From Natronohydrobacter sp. (GTDB taxonomy: Bacteria > Pseudomonadota > Alphaproteobacteria > Rhodobacterales > Rhodobacteraceae): a stretch of 6,559 nt of DNA. The stretch lies in NCBI GenBank assembly GCA_007116445.1, contig SKIM01000148.1, positions 1 through 6,559 of the forward strand, written 5' to 3'. The notes beneath the pieces were generated by a model that made no database searches, was not told the origin of the DNA, and saw nothing but the letters and a program-made list of their open reading frames with translations. Shown in pieces: positions 5,160 through 6,559 of this stretch. Position 1 is the first letter of the stretch; each line of letters opens with the position of its first letter. Both the position numbers and the translations under genes were made by a program.

Positions 5160-6467
5160 TCAGGTCTCGACGAACTGCTCTCGCAGGCACCGGGGTGTAG
5201 TGCCCCCGGTCACATAATCTGCCCAATCTTGCATCAATTCTGCGCGTTCCGCGAGAAGATCGTCTCTCATGTAAGCTTCTTCAAGTTTGGACGGCACATG
5301 CGCCAAGGCGTATTCAACCGCATCGCGGTCATACCGGCGCTGGAGTCGGGCCCAGGTCTTGAAGCTGGCGCGGAACCCATGGCCTGTCAGATCAGGCTTG
5401 AAGCGCTTGACCAGCCCAAGGATGGCATTCTCGCTGATCGTACCGCTTGCCGTGCTCCGTTTCGCGAACACCAGCCGCTTGCCCGCCGAAAGCACTACGG
5501 CATTGTCGAGCACCATTTTCGCCTGCCGACTCAGCGGCACCCGGTGGGTCTTGCGCGATTTCATCCGGCTGTCCCTGCTAGTCCAGATCCCCCGAGATAT
5601 GTCGATAAGCGACCACTCCGCGAACCGGACCTCGCCTGTGCGTTTTGCTGTCAGTACGAGAAGTTGCGTGGCAATCCGAATATTCTCATCGCATGTCGTG
5701 TCCTGCAACCAGTGCCAGAATTCCGGCATCTCCTCTGGCGCAAGTGCGGCGTGATGTTCGGTGCGTCTGGCTGAATATCCGAAGGCCGTTCGCGTACAGA
5801 AATCAGCAGGATTGGCAATTTCGAGGTCATGCTCGAGCCGCGCGAGTTCGATGATCTCCCTCAATCGGCCGAGTGTCCGGCTGGCCGTCGTGTTTTTTGC
5901 GTGCCAGATCGGCCTGAGGGCTTCTACCACCTCGCGGCGCTTGATCTCGACCACTGGCCGATCTCCCAGTTGAGGCAAGACATAAGTCGCAATCGTGTTC
6001 CAATTCTGATCGATATGTTTCCCGTTGCTCAGCGTGGGTCGCTTGTTCTCGAACCAGCGTCGTGCCGCATCGCGTAGCAAGACAGCATTATCGGACACCG
6101 CTGCGGTTCGCTTTGCTTTGCTTTGCCTCTGACTGCGCTTGGCTTGAACCGTTACGGAACCGCAAGCATCTGGGGCTGTTTGCGCGGTGCCATCGAGTTC
6201 ACAACGGATGGCCTCGATGGACAGACCATCTTCAGCAAGCGTATGCACGCGCGCCGCGAGGCCACGCGCGGCTTTCAAGCTCATCTCGGGATACTGCCCG
6301 AGCGTCACCCAGCCGCGCGTCTTGCTGCCCGGCGCCCGCGCGACCTGGCTCTGAAACCGCTTTGCCCCGTTGGGAAACAGGCGCAGGTAAAGCCCACCCC
6401 CATCACTCAGCCGTTCTTTTTCCACACCGAAACGCGCAGCTTCGATTTGTTTTACTGTCAATGGCAT
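5160..6467 (-). CDS. P4-type tyrosine recombinase (site-specific integrase)
   Basis: This 435-residue protein would integrate and excise the element by recombining attachment sites through a tyrosine-DNA intermediate. An arm-binding DUF4102-type domain at about 1-95 has the typical opening MPLTVKQIEAAR and LSDGGGLYLRLFPNGAKRF. A Lys/Arg-rich linker (about 110-124) leads to the core-binding region (about 130-225). The catalytic domain shows the complete set: Arg276 in TAKRTGEVR, a beta-hairpin Lys near 303 in MKSRKTHRVPLS, His363 and Arg366 in HGFRASFKTWA, His390 in ALAHVPS and Tyr399 in EEAYMRDD. Length and order are normal for P4/CP4-type integrases, so it looks intact. ATG 6467 is chosen over ATG 6509 because AGGAG lies 9 bases upstream and the domain begins there. 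It converges with the mob operon. Integrases of this type usually sit next to an attachment site, so an att site may lie right of the gene. Confidence 0.95.
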   Translation of the reverse strand: MPLTVKQIEAARFGVEKERLSDGGGLYLRLFPNGAKRFQSQVARAPGSKTRGWVTLGQYPEMSLKAARGLAARVHTLAEDGLSIEAIRCELDGTAQTAPDACGSVTVQAKRSQRQSKAKRTAAVSDNAVLLRDAARRWFENKRPTLSNGKHIDQNWNTIATYVLPQLGDRPVVEIKRREVVEALRPIWHAKNTTASRTLGRLREIIELARLEHDLEIANPADFCTRTAFGYSARRTEHHAALAPEEMPEFWHWLQDTTCDENIRIATQLLVLTAKRTGEVRFAEWSLIDISRGIWTSRDSRMKSRKTHRVPLSRQAKMVLDNAVVLSAGKRLVFAKRSTASGTISENAILGLVKRFKPDLTGHGFRASFKTWARLQRRYDRDAVEYALAHVPSKLEEAYMRDDLLAERAELMQDWADYVTGGTTPRCLREQFVET

Positions 6468-6476
6468 CGTAGCGTT

Positions 6477-6481
6477 CTCCT
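6477..6481 (-). promoter_or_regulatory. Shine-Dalgarno site of the integrase
   Basis: AGGAG on the minus strand lies 9 bases before ATG 6467 and decides that start over the in-frame ATG 6509. No promoter or tRNA-like attachment site is evident in the remaining bases to 6559. Confidence 0.6.
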
Positions 6482-6559
6482 GTGCTACCGCGATGCCGAA
6501 AGGTATCAAATGGCACTGAGCTGCACGAACGCGCCCTGAGGCTTCCTGAACCCTCGTGA

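Noticed and set aside
4899..5774. 291-codon plus-strand open frame, and others opposite the integrase
   Set aside because: They run antisense to an intact integrase with all catalytic residues. Compositional bias of a high-GC gene explains the open antisense frames.
6510..6559. Possible tRNA 3' end as attachment site beyond the integrase
   Set aside because: I looked for a T-arm and acceptor sequence on both strands. Only a short GAGG/CCTC pairing was found, not a tRNA.
1..6559. CRISPR array, rRNA or tRNA genes
   Set aside because: No regularly spaced direct repeats and no conserved RNA gene sequence were seen on either strand.

Overview
This window looks like part of an alphaproteobacterial accessory region. 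The genus cannot be fixed from the sequence. The insertion-sequence types and the high-GC, CTG/GCG-rich coding suggest Rhodobacterales or a relative, which is an inference. The left part (about 1-1900) is a graveyard of insertion sequences. The right part (about 2100-6510) is a compact mobilizable module with its own integrase. This fits one side of an integrative mobilizable element (IME) whose other end and attachment sites lie outside the window or were not recognised.

Layout. Positions 1-644 (minus) hold the N-terminal part of an IS1182-type transposase that runs off the left edge. It appears to have inserted into the first codons of an IS3-type orfA (737-687, minus). That IS3 element seems in turn to have truncated an unknown gene (945-782, minus). 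I recognise no gene in about 1009-1593, only three related dyad sequences. A 5' stub of a second IS3-like orfA (1594-1650, plus) abuts a frameshifted, truncated IS256/Mutator-type transposase (1888-1650, minus). Positions 1890-2252 have no gene but contain overlapping inverted repeats that are a candidate oriT.

The module proper is an apparent plus-strand operon: an AlpA-like DNA-binding protein (2253-2555), a small MobC-like protein (2555-2875) and a MOBP/VirD2-type HUH relaxase reading frame (2881-4908). Start and stop codons overlap or nearly touch. Nested in another frame inside the relaxase gene is a convincing 151-residue coiled-coil gene (3743-4198) with its own Shine-Dalgarno site. 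Its stop overlaps (ATGA) an in-frame ATG of the relaxase frame, so the C-terminal 237 residues could also be made as a separate protein. The layout recalls mobA/repB with nested mobB in RSF1010 and mbeA with nested mbeB/mbeD in ColE1, but on an integrative element. A convergent P4-type tyrosine recombinase (6467-5160, minus) closes the window. The 251-base gap between it and the relaxase carries two inverted repeats.

Likely working model (inference): the integrase, with the AlpA-like protein as regulator or excision factor, moves the element in and out of the chromosome. The relaxase, MobC-like protein and coiled-coil protein process the DNA for transfer by a helper conjugation system. No coupling protein or type IV secretion gene is present in this window.
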